Positions 1 through 7,747 of a stretch of DNA of 43,830 nt are shown here, piece after piece. Numbering within the stretch: position 1 is the stretch's first letter; each line of letters begins with the position of its first letter. This DNA is from a virus: positions 1 to 43,830 of the IMG/VR virus record IMGVR_UViG_3300005542_000012; one strand, written 5' to 3'. Under the pieces are notes generated by a model that ran no database searches, was not told the origin of the DNA, and was given only the letters and a program-made list of their open reading frames with translations. The position numbers and the translations under genes were made by a program.

Positions 1-120
1 CCACCACGGAAACGGTGCTGTATCCCCATCTCTGCTCCAAATATCCGGCTTGCTTGGGAACCCAGTTCAGGCACCGCAGCAAGCGGTTATGCGGCATGTT
101 GAGCGGGTTCGAGCGGGAGT
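1..120. repeat. Left copy of 120-bp terminal direct repeat (circular overlap)
   Basis: These bases are identical to the last 120 bases of the window. A gene on the minus strand reads through this segment at both ends and is only complete when the ends are joined. The repeat is therefore best read as the overlap left by assembling a circular or circularly permuted molecule, not as a biological terminal repeat. Confidence 0.97.
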
Positions 121-163
121 CGACTCCGCCAAACTCCAGCTCTTCGAGTGGCTGCAATGGCAC
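1..163 (-). CDS. Tail tubular protein B-like, 5' part (gene continues at 43710..41864)
   Basis: This is the beginning of the large structural gene that continues at the other end of the window. The frame opens with GTG at 163-161, which overlaps the TAG stop of the preceding adaptor gene (TAGTG), with an AAGGA ribosome site nine bases upstream. It runs through the 120-bp repeat without a stop. The N-terminal residues (an LEELEFGGVDSRSNPLNMP stretch) resemble the start of podovirus tail tubular B or related large tail proteins. Joined across the junction the gene is 2010 nt and encodes 669 aa. Starting at the ATG at 43807 would cut off the first 22 residues. Confidence 0.8.
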   Translation of the reverse strand, partial: MPLQPLEELEFGGVDSRSNPLNMPHNRLLRCLNWVPKQAGYLEQRWGYSTVSVV

Positions 164-867
164 TAGGGAGAAATCCTTGTAGTCGAGCGCACCGCGTCTT
201 CCGAAGTCACGAACTGCCGGTCATAGCTTGCCGTGAACTGCGGCCGCATCATCATGGTCTCAATGCTAGCCTCGTAACTCTGTGCCGCAGTGACGTAGCG
301 GGAGTCATTCGATCCGTACACCCGTTTATTGATGCGCGCCTCCATGCCTTCCACGATGATGTTGTGGTGCCACGGAGGAATGATGGGGACGGTATTAGAA
401 GATGTTTCTTTGCCGAGGTTGGGCATCGCCCAGAACGTTATCTCAGCGGGATAAGTCTTGTCGGGAGGGTCGATGCGAAGCTTGTTCCAGGTAGTCGGAT
501 CGATGGTGTAGCGTGAGGGCTGCGCCTGGGTCTGGTTCTGCTTCATCGCGATAATGCCTGCCCGGTCGAATATCGGGGTGAGGTCAACGGTCTGTAATGG
601 GTTTACTTGCAGGATGAGTACGATACCGATGATTTCTTCCACTGCGACATCAGTCAGGTTAGGAGTGAAATTTGCGGGAACGGTGAAGTCGTAAGTCACA
701 ATTCCCTGAGTGAGATTGAAAGTTACATCCCACTTCCTCCACCAGTGCCGGCCGCGCTTGCAAATGTCGATACAGGTCGAGGCGAAAACCAGATTGAGGT
801 CTAAAATCTTCTCGCCCTTGCGCTCAGTGTACTGATTGGCGAGCTCGATTATGTCTGACCGGTTCAC
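163..867 (-). CDS. Head-tail adaptor / tail tubular protein A-like (234 aa)
   Basis: The 234-aa protein starts with ATG at 867, overlapping the end of the epimerase gene by four bases. It is immediately followed by the large tail protein. The N-terminus (NRSDIIELANQYTERKG) followed by aromatic and beta-rich segments, a TIDPTTWNKLRIDPPD stretch and a C-terminal PPWHHNIIVEGMEARI helix has the feel of podovirus connector/tail tubular A proteins. Size and placement just before the tubular-B-like gene support that. No signal peptide or catalytic motif is seen. The family assignment rests on resemblance and synteny only. Confidence 0.6.
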   Translation of the reverse strand: MNRSDIIELANQYTERKGEKILDLNLVFASTCIDICKRGRHWWRKWDVTFNLTQGIVTYDFTVPANFTPNLTDVAVEEIIGIVLILQVNPLQTVDLTPIFDRAGIIAMKQNQTQAQPSRYTIDPTTWNKLRIDPPDKTYPAEITFWAMPNLGKETSSNTVPIIPPWHHNIIVEGMEARINKRVYGSNDSRYVTAAQSYEASIETMMMRPQFTASYDRQFVTSEDAVRSTTRISP

Positions 868-1874
868 TGGGCTACCGCCTCACATACCTTCAGAGTTCCT
901 GTGTAATAGGCTTCGTTGACTTGCTGCTCGATCCACTTGTAAGTGATGGTCAAGCCTTCACGCAGCCCAACTTCCGGCTTCCACTCTGGCAAGACTTTTC
1001 TCGCGAGTGTGTTGTCGGAGTTCCTTCCCCTCACTCCTTGCGCTCCCGAAACATGCTTGAAGGTAACGGGATATTCCGCTATTTCTGAGAGCATCTGGCC
1101 CAGTTCATTGATGCTCACCGTGTAATCGTTCCCGATGTTGACTGGACCGGAGTAATCGGATTCCATCAGTGAGACGAGTCCTTTGACGACATCCGAAACA
1201 TATATGAAGGAGCGTCTCTGTTCGCCGTCGCCCCACATCTCAATCTCTTTTTCGCCGCGCAGTTTCGCGATGGCGATCTTTCTAGACAGAGCCGCGGGAG
1301 CTTTTTCCCTGCCTCCCGTCCACGTCTCTTCTGGGCCGTAGACGTTATGAAAGCGGGTGACTCTGGTCTCAAGCCCATAGTCCTTCATGAAGTGCTCGCA
1401 GAGTTTTTCCGTGGTCAGCTTTCCCCAGCCGTAAGCAGCTTCGGGAAGTGCGGGGTAGACTTCATGCTCCTTGAGTGGCGCCGCATCCGTGGTCTCCTGG
1501 TTGTATTCCGGATAGACGCAGGCCGAGGAAGAAAACAGTAGTCGCTTTACTCCAAGTTCTTTCGCGGCGTTCAGGACATGTAAGTCGATGAGAAGGCTGT
1601 TTGAGAGTATCTCAGCGTGATGCGTGGTAATCCACCCGATTCCGCCCATGTCCGCCGCTAGATGGTAGACATGATCTATCTTCGGATTCTTCTGCATCAC
1701 CCGATAGGCAGCGGTCGCGATACGGAGGTCTGCGGTCTCAAAGTTTTTTGGAGAAGCGGAGAACTCTGGTGGTTTAACATCAGCTCCGATCACCGAATGC
1801 CCAAGTGCTTCTAAGTGTCTGACCAAGTGATGCCCGATGAACCCTCCCGCTCCGGTTACGAGGATGTTAGACAT
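864..1874 (-). CDS. GDP-mannose 3,5-epimerase-like NAD-dependent sugar epimerase
   Basis: This 336-aa protein is a short-chain-type nucleotide-sugar epimerase. It has a Rossmann GxxGxxG (GAGGFIG, residues 8-14), the active-site serine region SSSACVYP near 115-122, and the catalytic pair Y148/K152 in YGWGK. The segments RFHNVYGPEETWTGGREKAP and GVRGRNSDN closely resemble GDP-mannose 3,5-epimerases (EC 5.1.3.18), which make GDP-L-galactose and GDP-L-gulose for cell-surface glycans. It overlaps the upstream glycosyltransferase by 19 bases and the downstream adaptor gene by four, so it is co-translated with virion genes. Full length for the family, with no broken motifs. Another GDP-hexose epimerase/dehydratase specificity is possible. 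Confidence 0.85.
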   Translation of the reverse strand: MSNILVTGAGGFIGHHLVRHLEALGHSVIGADVKPPEFSASPKNFETADLRIATAAYRVMQKNPKIDHVYHLAADMGGIGWITTHHAEILSNSLLIDLHVLNAAKELGVKRLLFSSSACVYPEYNQETTDAAPLKEHEVYPALPEAAYGWGKLTTEKLCEHFMKDYGLETRVTRFHNVYGPEETWTGGREKAPAALSRKIAIAKLRGEKEIEMWGDGEQRRSFIYVSDVVKGLVSLMESDYSGPVNIGNDYTVSINELGQMLSEIAEYPVTFKHVSGAQGVRGRNSDNTLARKVLPEWKPEVGLREGLTITYKWIEQQVNEAYYTGTLKVCEAVAQ

Positions 1875-2785
1875 ACGCCTGCCTTCTGAAAGATTTGTTC
1901 AAAGCGAAGCTCCATGCGGTGCTTTTCGTACACCTCGCTCACTCCCGATATTGGTTCTGCAATTACCTTCTTGATTGCTTCCGCGCACTCTTTCGGCGAC
2001 TCATAGCTGTAGTAGTTCTTGAGGTCAACCGGCTGCTTCGGAGCTACGAGTGAGCAACCGCAAGCTAGCGACTCAAGGACTTTAGCCACGAGTACATTCG
2101 ACAGGCTGGGGAAGGTGACGAAGACCTTTATTCGGCGATAAGTTTCAGCAAGAAGCTCCATCGATCTGCGAACGTTCAATCCGTCGAAGTCATAGACCGC
2201 GATGGCCGGGACCAATCCCTTTTCCGACTGGCAAGCATAGCGATAGTCGATTTTTATATCCCCTAAGTGCTCAGTGAGTTCTTGAACGAAGCGCGCGCGC
2301 TTGGGATACATCAGTCCGATGAAAGCAACATCGATGTCGCGGTGCGTAGGGAAATCTTCGTGGTATTGAAATGTCACCGTGTCGCAACCCAGCGGCAACC
2401 ATTCACCTTTATATTTCTCGGCATCGCTCTTATCGGGAAAGAAGTGGAAGTCGTACAAACCCTCAAAGTTTCTGTAATCCAGCGTGTAATCTTCCCGCTC
2501 AAAGCTCTCGTGATACCAGGCTACTTTGGGCATCTTCAGCTTGGAGAAATCGGGGTAGAAGGTATTGATCCACTTCCGCAGATGCTCAGGGCCGGATACG
2601 ATTACCATCTCCGCGTCATCAATGCGCTTGTTGACCTTTTCCGCGAGCGCTCGCGTTACCTGGTTCGTCGGCGGAACTGCGATAGGGACAACTTCATGTC
2701 CCATGCGGCTCAGGACATCGCAAAAGCCCTCTGCCTGCACCCATCCGGCAAAAGGCGAATCGGAGTAAAACGCTGCGATCTTCAT
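1856..2785 (-). CDS. GT-B type glycosyltransferase (309 aa)
   Basis: The 309-aa protein begins with a Rossmann-like strand MKIAAFYSDSPFAGW. In the C-terminal half it has the nucleotide-sugar-binding block PSLSNVLVAKVLESLACGC followed by SLVAPK, typical of GT-B glycosyltransferases (glycos_transf_1-like / DUF3880 relatives). A central WYHESFEREDYTLDYRN segment is also typical. It probably transfers a sugar in the cytoplasm. ATGA-type overlap with the upstream methyltransferase and a 19-base overlap with the epimerase place it in one translational unit with sugar-modifying enzymes. The acceptor (virion protein or host glycan) is unknown. Confidence 0.75.
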   Translation of the reverse strand: MKIAAFYSDSPFAGWVQAEGFCDVLSRMGHEVVPIAVPPTNQVTRALAEKVNKRIDDAEMVIVSGPEHLRKWINTFYPDFSKLKMPKVAWYHESFEREDYTLDYRNFEGLYDFHFFPDKSDAEKYKGEWLPLGCDTVTFQYHEDFPTHRDIDVAFIGLMYPKRARFVQELTEHLGDIKIDYRYACQSEKGLVPAIAVYDFDGLNVRRSMELLAETYRRIKVFVTFPSLSNVLVAKVLESLACGCSLVAPKQPVDLKNYYSYESPKECAEAIKKVIAEPISGVSEVYEKHRMELRFEQIFQKAGVCLTSS

Positions 2786-3279
2786 TGGATTTCCGCCATC
2801 CCGTAGCTCTTTGGGTGGAATATGACTGACCGTTTGGAGTCATCACAGTATTTGGTGACAGCTTGCCTTACTCCTGGATAATTCTCCGCATCGGTGTCGT
2901 GAACAAAAATGCGCTTCGCTCGTGGCCCGAAGTTTTCAAGGTCTGAGAGACACCCTTCATAGCTATGGTCGCCATCGACAAACAGCACATCGATTTCTTG
3001 AGGTAGCTTATCTCTCAGTTCCTCTGCTCCCTTAACGCTGTCGCAGCGCACGAACTCCCACTGTGGATGATGGAGTCCGGAAAGGCATTCGTTGACATCT
3101 ACGCTAGTCAGCTTTCCGCTATGGGCCTCGACACCAGCCAGTAGAGCACTGGTGGAATATCCCGCCCTGGTCCCAATCTCGACCACGGTTCCCTTTGCCG
3201 CTTCATAGAGCCGCGGGAGGTGGTCTTGAATATCCGACCAGTGGCTCAGGTTGTGCGCGTACCAGTCGCTAACCGACAA
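2782..3279 (-). CDS. Class I SAM-dependent methyltransferase (Methyltransf_24-like, 165 aa)
   Basis: A compact 165-aa Rossmann methyltransferase. Motif I is VEIGTRAGYST near residues 34-44, the following acidic strand is SVDVNE, and the post-motif block is DVLFVDGDHSYEGCLSDLENF. VDGDHSYEG is a hallmark of the Methyltransf_24 group often found in glycan and antibiotic gene clusters. It overlaps the upstream glycosyltransferase by 11 bases and the downstream one by four. Sandwiched between two glycosyltransferases, it most likely methylates a sugar hydroxyl. That role is inferred from context. Confidence 0.75.
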   Translation of the reverse strand: MSVSDWYAHNLSHWSDIQDHLPRLYEAAKGTVVEIGTRAGYSTSALLAGVEAHSGKLTSVDVNECLSGLHHPQWEFVRCDSVKGAEELRDKLPQEIDVLFVDGDHSYEGCLSDLENFGPRAKRIFVHDTDAENYPGVRQAVTKYCDDSKRSVIFHPKSYGMAEIQ

Positions 3280-4213
3280 GCTGTATCTCCGCCTCTAGTT
3301 TGTTTGAAGAAAGATACTTGCCCTCAGCTTTGGCTTTGGCAATGCACTCCTCGCGGTACGGAATGAAGTCGGCCATTGAATAGACGTAATCTCCAACGTG
3401 GCCGCACTGCACGTCTGTGTCGCAATAGGTTGGGACACCGGCGTAGCGTTTCGCGACATGGCAGAAAGAAACGTCTTCGCCCATCTCGTAGGTTCCTTCG
3501 AGGCATGGAAGGAAGCGGAACCAGTAGGCGTTAGCGTTCTTGTCAAAAGCCTCTAAGCGCTTCTCTTGCAGCCTGAGCGCTCGTTCCTCGCTCATCCCGT
3601 ACATCTCGCGCTCGTAGAGACACTTGAAATACACCTCGGCCACTTGCTCTAAGGCGTGACGCGAGATGAGCATCATTCCCGTTCCCGCGGCTCCGACTTC
3701 GATCAATCCCGACGGCCATCGCCACAGCTCTTTGTACTCGCCGCTCTTCTCATCGAACGCCCGGATATTAGGGATGGGAGGGTCAGTCCGGCGAGTACAT
3801 AAGGCCGCCACAATGTCTTTCTTGTGCGAGAGCAAGCGAAGCAGCGCATCCGCCGGAGCCACGATGTCATCATCAATGAACAGGACATGCGTCCAAGGCT
3901 TCTTCGTCTTTATCAGCTCCGCGATCAGCCAGTTTCGTGACCAGTGAATCACCGAAGAGGAGACCGGAGGCCCAGGGAAAAGCGTACAGTGGTCGCGCGA
4001 GGTTAACTGCATTTTGATGAAGGCGTCCTGCATCCGCGGTTCGGGATGGTCGTAGCATGGAACTAAGGCTGCGACCATCGGCCGCTCAGGGCTGAGTTCA
4101 GTCTTTTCCGGCTCGGATGGCTTTACTATTTCCACCCCCAAAGCCCGGCCTAGAGCCTCGCGCATCTTGGTAGAGCCCAGAATCCGCTCAACTTCTTTGT
4201 CGTAGTGGTTCAT
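3269..4213 (-). CDS. GT-A type glycosyltransferase (family 2-like, 314 aa)
   Basis: The 314-aa protein has a GT-A fold signature: an early strand MVAALVPCYD, then HVLFIDDDIVAPADALLRLL with the metal-binding DDD at residues 114-116. A later EVGAAGTGMMLISRHALE block and GEDVSFCHVAKRYG-like acceptor-side motif follow. Such enzymes transfer a sugar from a nucleotide donor using Mn2+/Mg2+. It has ATGA-type overlap with the upstream zinc-ribbon gene and is followed by the methyltransferase. The first 40 residues look like a separate helical leader. Acceptor unknown; a virion protein is plausible because capsid genes lie just upstream. Confidence 0.78.
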   Translation of the reverse strand: MNHYDKEVERILGSTKMREALGRALGVEIVKPSEPEKTELSPERPMVAALVPCYDHPEPRMQDAFIKMQLTSRDHCTLFPGPPVSSSVIHWSRNWLIAELIKTKKPWTHVLFIDDDIVAPADALLRLLSHKKDIVAALCTRRTDPPIPNIRAFDEKSGEYKELWRWPSGLIEVGAAGTGMMLISRHALEQVAEVYFKCLYEREMYGMSEERALRLQEKRLEAFDKNANAYWFRFLPCLEGTYEMGEDVSFCHVAKRYAGVPTYCDTDVQCGHVGDYVYSMADFIPYREECIAKAKAEGKYLSSNKLEAEIQLVG

Positions 4214-4623
4214 GCGTCGTAACAGGTGTCCGGGTCTTCGATCTGTGGGCGAAGGTACATGTCTATCTTTCTCAGTGCGGCTGCGATTTCCATCTGGTCA
4301 AGCGGTTGGGTGCGGCGCTGCGCGCGCTTCTCCTCTAACTTCTTTTCGTAGGCGGCCTTTTCTTCGCTGCACACGAAAAGGTTGCGCTCCCGCTCTGCCG
4401 TGACTTCCGGTTTTGGAACGTAGTACACGCCGTCCGCGTCATAGCGCTTCTCGTAGGAGTTAGGCTCGAACTCCGGGCCGATCCATATCTTGCGCGTCGA
4501 AGGGTCAGCGACCTTCTCAAATGACTGCGGAGCACAGTTCGGGCACTCCTCTTTAACTTCGTTTCGCCCGAAGATGACGCGGCTCCGTGTGGTCTCAGAG
4601 CCGCAGCTTCCGCAAATGCTCAC
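4210..4623 (-). CDS. Zinc-ribbon protein of unknown function (137 aa)
   Basis: The short N-terminus holds CGSCGSE (CxxC) and a second ECPNCA pair about 20 residues later, a classic four-cysteine zinc ribbon. The rest is charged and helical (a run rich in E, K and R near residues 84-106) and ends in IEDPDTCYDA. It overlaps its upstream neighbour, another zinc-ribbon gene, and the downstream glycosyltransferase, each by four bases. I do not recognise the family. Its place between capsid and sugar genes does not settle a role. Confidence 0.6.
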   Translation of the reverse strand: MSICGSCGSETTRSRVIFGRNEVKEECPNCAPQSFEKVADPSTRKIWIGPEFEPNSYEKRYDADGVYYVPKPEVTAERERNLFVCSEEKAAYEKKLEEKRAQRRTQPLDQMEIAAALRKIDMYLRPQIEDPDTCYDA

Positions 4624-5087
4624 TTACGCCCTTTCACCGTAGCCAGCAATTCGTTCTCGCGCTGCTCAAGGCGCTGCTCTCTGGCCGATAGTTCAAGAGC
4701 TCTCATCTGCTGCTTCTCGTCATCGTTGAGATAGACTTCCCGCCAGCGAGCCTCTGAACACAGGCCGTCTTTCTTGTCGAGATAGAACTGGATCTCCGGG
4801 TCGGAGGTCTCAAACATTCCCCGGATGAATTCCACTGTGCCTCCAGGGATACGCGTAGTTTGCTCACCTTCTCTGATCTGTCGCTCCGGAGGGACATTCA
4901 GAACTTGGGTGCGCGAGGCAGCTTTGTTGATGAACGGCCGGCCGTCGCGCCACTCCGGGACCGTGGGAGCATCGTCCATGTAGTAACGCTTTGGAGCGAC
5001 CACATGCTTGATTCCGGGCATGCAGTCCCAACCCTGGTTAGGAGTAAATTCTTTGCCGCATTCCGTGCACTTGAAAGTTACCGCCAT
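4620..5087 (-). CDS. Zinc-ribbon protein downstream of capsid gene (155 aa)
   Basis: It starts MAVTFKCTECGKEFTPNQGWDCMPG, with a CxxC knuckle and further C and H residues (GWDCMPGIKH), suggesting one bound zinc. The C-terminal third is a long charged helix (ALELSAREQRLEQRENELL), likely coiled coil. It is the first gene after the major capsid gene, with 57 bases between, and overlaps the next zinc-ribbon gene by four bases. It could be a minor head component or assembly factor; no clear homologue is recognised. Confidence 0.6.
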   Translation of the reverse strand: MAVTFKCTECGKEFTPNQGWDCMPGIKHVVAPKRYYMDDAPTVPEWRDGRPFINKAASRTQVLNVPPERQIREGEQTTRIPGGTVEFIRGMFETSDPEIQFYLDKKDGLCSEARWREVYLNDDEKQQMRALELSAREQRLEQRENELLATVKGRK

Positions 5088-5144
5088 GGTTTCTCCTCTA
5101 AAATTGCCAGCCCCAAGATCGCTCTCAGGGCCGGCATCAGTTGC

Positions 5145-6362
5145 TTAGGAGTAAGAGGAAACGTCGAACAGCCAAGCGTGTTTGCGCTCGTGACGAATCT
5201 CCCAGCCTCCCTGAGTGCGGTACTCGTCCGTCCGGGTGGTGGAACCGTCCGGGAGCACGTTCTCAAATAGTTTGGTATCGCCTAAGAGGTTGTCGCCTCC
5301 GCCCTGCAAGTAGCGCCAAGCGATCGAAGGAAGATCGATCGAATAGCCATGCGAGTAGAAGTTGTTACCGCCTGAGGGATACCCGATTTCAGCCGTTGAC
5401 AGCCGATAGTCGTTGGCTAGCATGAATTCTCCCAAGGCCAACTCGAAGCGGCTGATCTTCACCCCAAACACCGTGTCACCGACCCGGGTCAGGAGCTTGT
5501 TCTGCGAGAAGAAGTTGAGCGCAGCCAATATCTTGGCCGAGCACAGAAACAGCTTTTGCTTTTCTCCCCAACGGAACGCGGTCTCACCAAAGGTGTTGAA
5601 ATTGGTGAGGGTGAGGGTGGTTGAAGCATCCGTCTTGTTGGTTGCGATACGCGGCAACCAACCCATCGTGGTCCAGCGCGAAGAGGGCGATGCCAAGCTC
5701 TCTGACGCGCGTGACCACAAGCCGGCCGCTTCAATCTCTGAGCGGTGACGGATAAGTGCCTTCACCAGCTGATACTTACGCTCACCTTGCGGCGCGCCGT
5801 ACTGCTTGGTAGAGGCTGCGGTGTGGGTGACTTTGACCGGCGTCTTGAAGATCTGGGCGTAGCTGATCTGCACCGTTTTTGCGGTGTAGCGCTGCGCTCC
5901 GATGTTGTCATCTTCTCTGAACGCCGAGGCCAGAATCTTAATGGAGCCAGTCGCGGCTATAGTGTCCGCGCCTGACCCACCTACGCCTCTGGTGATGGTC
6001 AAAGTGTTGGTTGCGATGGCGGTAACGAGAAACACTTCCGGAGCTGCGTTGGACGACTGCGCCTTAGGTACAGCGCAAATGTCGCCAACTCCGAACAGGG
6101 TTCCATCCGCTACCAGGATGTTGGTTGCGACCGAGGTGTAGTCGGTGGTGCCGTTGTTGGACTGGCCCCACAGCGCCACTTCGTTGTCCTCAACCCACTC
6201 AAAACGCGGTGCGATCGTGGGCTGTTTTCTCTTGGCGGCATTGGTGAAGACGAATAGCGGGGACGCATCCGGCTCCAGCAACACCATCTGCTCAGACACG
6301 TCGCGGACCTGGGTGGTGTCCGAGACCATCTGATTGAAACTGCGTGCTACGCTTAATGCCAT
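5145..6362 (-). CDS. Major capsid protein (SU10/DUF5309-like, 405 aa)
   Basis: A 405-aa protein with no cysteine-rich or catalytic motif. It has the extended N-arm followed by a FEWVEDNEVALWGQSN block, a beta-rich middle with DICAVPKAQ and FLVTAIATNTLTITRGVGG, then AQRYTAKTVQISYAQIFKTPVKVT. This pattern is typical of SU10-type/DUF5309 major capsid proteins with the HK97 fold. Position (directly after a Glu/Gln-rich scaffold-like gene and downstream of terminase and portal) agrees. ATG at 6362 is the natural start and the spacing to the scaffold gene is 35 bases. Confidence 0.82.
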   Translation of the reverse strand: MALSVARSFNQMVSDTTQVRDVSEQMVLLEPDASPLFVFTNAAKRKQPTIAPRFEWVEDNEVALWGQSNNGTTDYTSVATNILVADGTLFGVGDICAVPKAQSSNAAPEVFLVTAIATNTLTITRGVGGSGADTIAATGSIKILASAFREDDNIGAQRYTAKTVQISYAQIFKTPVKVTHTAASTKQYGAPQGERKYQLVKALIRHRSEIEAAGLWSRASESLASPSSRWTTMGWLPRIATNKTDASTTLTLTNFNTFGETAFRWGEKQKLFLCSAKILAALNFFSQNKLLTRVGDTVFGVKISRFELALGEFMLANDYRLSTAEIGYPSGGNNFYSHGYSIDLPSIAWRYLQGGGDNLLGDTKLFENVLPDGSTTRTDEYRTQGGWEIRHERKHAWLFDVSSYS

Positions 6363-6397
6363 TGGTTTGTCCTTTTATTGCTCAGGACAAAGGCTGC

Positions 6398-7489
6398 TCA
6401 GACTCTCCCGTGCTCACGCTTCCAGATTTCCATCGTGTCATCACCAAAGATGTCCTGATTGGTCTGGAATTTGGAAGAGCCTTGATTGCCTCCCGAGCCG
6501 TTAGGTTTGCCGGCCCCGAGGTTGCCCGCCGAGCGGCGTACTTCGCCGCGGCGTGCATTGCGTGCGCCTGCTTGCGCAGCTTGCGCTAAGAGCACAGGAT
6601 CAACATTCTGTTTGACCGCGAGTTTCGCCACCGTGGAATAGAACTTGTCCGCGGCAGGCCCGTAAAGCTGGCCGCCGTTGGCCCGTTCCAACGCTTTACC
6701 CATCTCGGTAAGAGCCGGGTATTCGTTGTCCAATTTAGTGCACAGATCAACGAACTCTTTCGAGCCATAGGCGGGAAGCCCCGAAAAGGCCGGAGAAGAG
6801 TTGCGGATCGTGTCCCAGCTCGAGGCCCGCGCTGACTGGTAATACATGCCGGAAAATCCCGGCATAACATTGTCCAGAAGCGGTGCGAGTTCTTGAGAGA
6901 GAGCGGTTCTCACTAAGTTCAATCCGAAGGTCGTCATCGTCCGAGTCAGGGCTTGCGCCATCTCTGGCGTTGCCTGCTCCTTGACTCCGAAGGCCGTCAG
7001 AAACTCATTGGCGAAAGCCTGGGCCATCCGGGGGTCGGTATATTTCTCCCCGATCTGCTTGAGCTGTGCCATGTGTTCATCGAATGTTGGGGATTGTGGT
7101 TGAGTAAGCTCTTCAGCCTGCTCAACCTGCAACTCCTCCTGCTCCGGCGACTGCTGTTGTCGCAGGTAAATATCGGAATTGAGCTTGTCCATGAGCAGTT
7201 GGCGGTTCAGTGGGTCTGCTAGCCATTGCTCATCGCGGTTGTAGCGCTGCGCGTACTTCACCAGCACGTCATCGGGAAATACCTTCTCCTGCTCCGTGGG
7301 GAGCCAGTCGTCGTCTATCTCTTCCGCGGCCTGCTGTTCCGTATCCTCTTGTAGGGTTTCCGTTTCCTGATTGTCAGCAACAGCCTCGGTGCCAGCATTA
7401 GGCTCTGTCTCTGCCTGCTCAGTTTGCGGATCACCCAATAAGGAATCGGCGATCGCGTCTTGCTCAACTGCTGCGGTTACGTCACTCAT
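6398..7489 (-). CDS. Scaffold / capsid assembly protein (363 aa)
   Basis: The start is ATG at 7489 with AAGGAG seven bases upstream. A longer in-frame GTG/CTG start at 7522 is less likely. The N-terminal 140 residues are strongly acidic and glutamine-rich (blocks such as EQAETEPNAGTEAVADN and EEIDDDWLPTEQEK). Helical regions follow, with a Gly/Ser-rich, Asn-rich C-terminus ending KREHGRV. An acidic, helical, low-complexity protein directly upstream of the capsid gene is characteristic of phage scaffolding proteins, which shape the procapsid and then leave. No protease domain is visible. Confidence 0.7.
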   Translation of the reverse strand: MSDVTAAVEQDAIADSLLGDPQTEQAETEPNAGTEAVADNQETETLQEDTEQQAAEEIDDDWLPTEQEKVFPDDVLVKYAQRYNRDEQWLADPLNRQLLMDKLNSDIYLRQQQSPEQEELQVEQAEELTQPQSPTFDEHMAQLKQIGEKYTDPRMAQAFANEFLTAFGVKEQATPEMAQALTRTMTTFGLNLVRTALSQELAPLLDNVMPGFSGMYYQSARASSWDTIRNSSPAFSGLPAYGSKEFVDLCTKLDNEYPALTEMGKALERANGGQLYGPAADKFYSTVAKLAVKQNVDPVLLAQAAQAGARNARRGEVRRSAGNLGAGKPNGSGGNQGSSKFQTNQDIFGDDTMEIWKREHGRV

Positions 7490-7550
7490 TTGTTGCTCCT
7501 TTGCCGGTGGGTCCGGCTGCATCCGAGTGGGTCTCGGAGAAAATTGGTGT

Positions 7551-7727
7551 TCACCTACAACCCACGCCCATAAGGGCTATTGAGTTATTGCAGGTTGGCC
7601 CTCCAGAGGCCGGGCCGGATACGCTGGCCGTGATCGGGCCTTTCTGGATGACCGCTAACTGCGCGCTGGCAGGCATCGCGAATAGCGCGCCGATGGCCAG
7701 CAAAAGTGTTGCGAATCTGAGTTTCAT
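7551..7727 (-). CDS. Small exported protein (58 aa)
   Basis: This small gene starts with ATG at 7727, behind an AGAGGAAC ribosome site. The first 22 residues (MKLRFATLLLAIGALFAMPASA) are charged then hydrophobic and end at an AxA cleavage site: a standard Sec signal peptide. The mature part is about 36 residues, begins QLAVIQKGPI and has two cysteines. Its neighbours are the 600-aa membrane-anchored protein and the scaffold gene. No function is recognised; an exported peptide in the head operon is unusual. Confidence 0.65.
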   Translation of the reverse strand: MKLRFATLLLAIGALFAMPASAQLAVIQKGPITASVSGPASGGPTCNNSIALMGVGCR

Positions 7728-7747
7728 GTTCGTTCCTCTCTTTGTTT

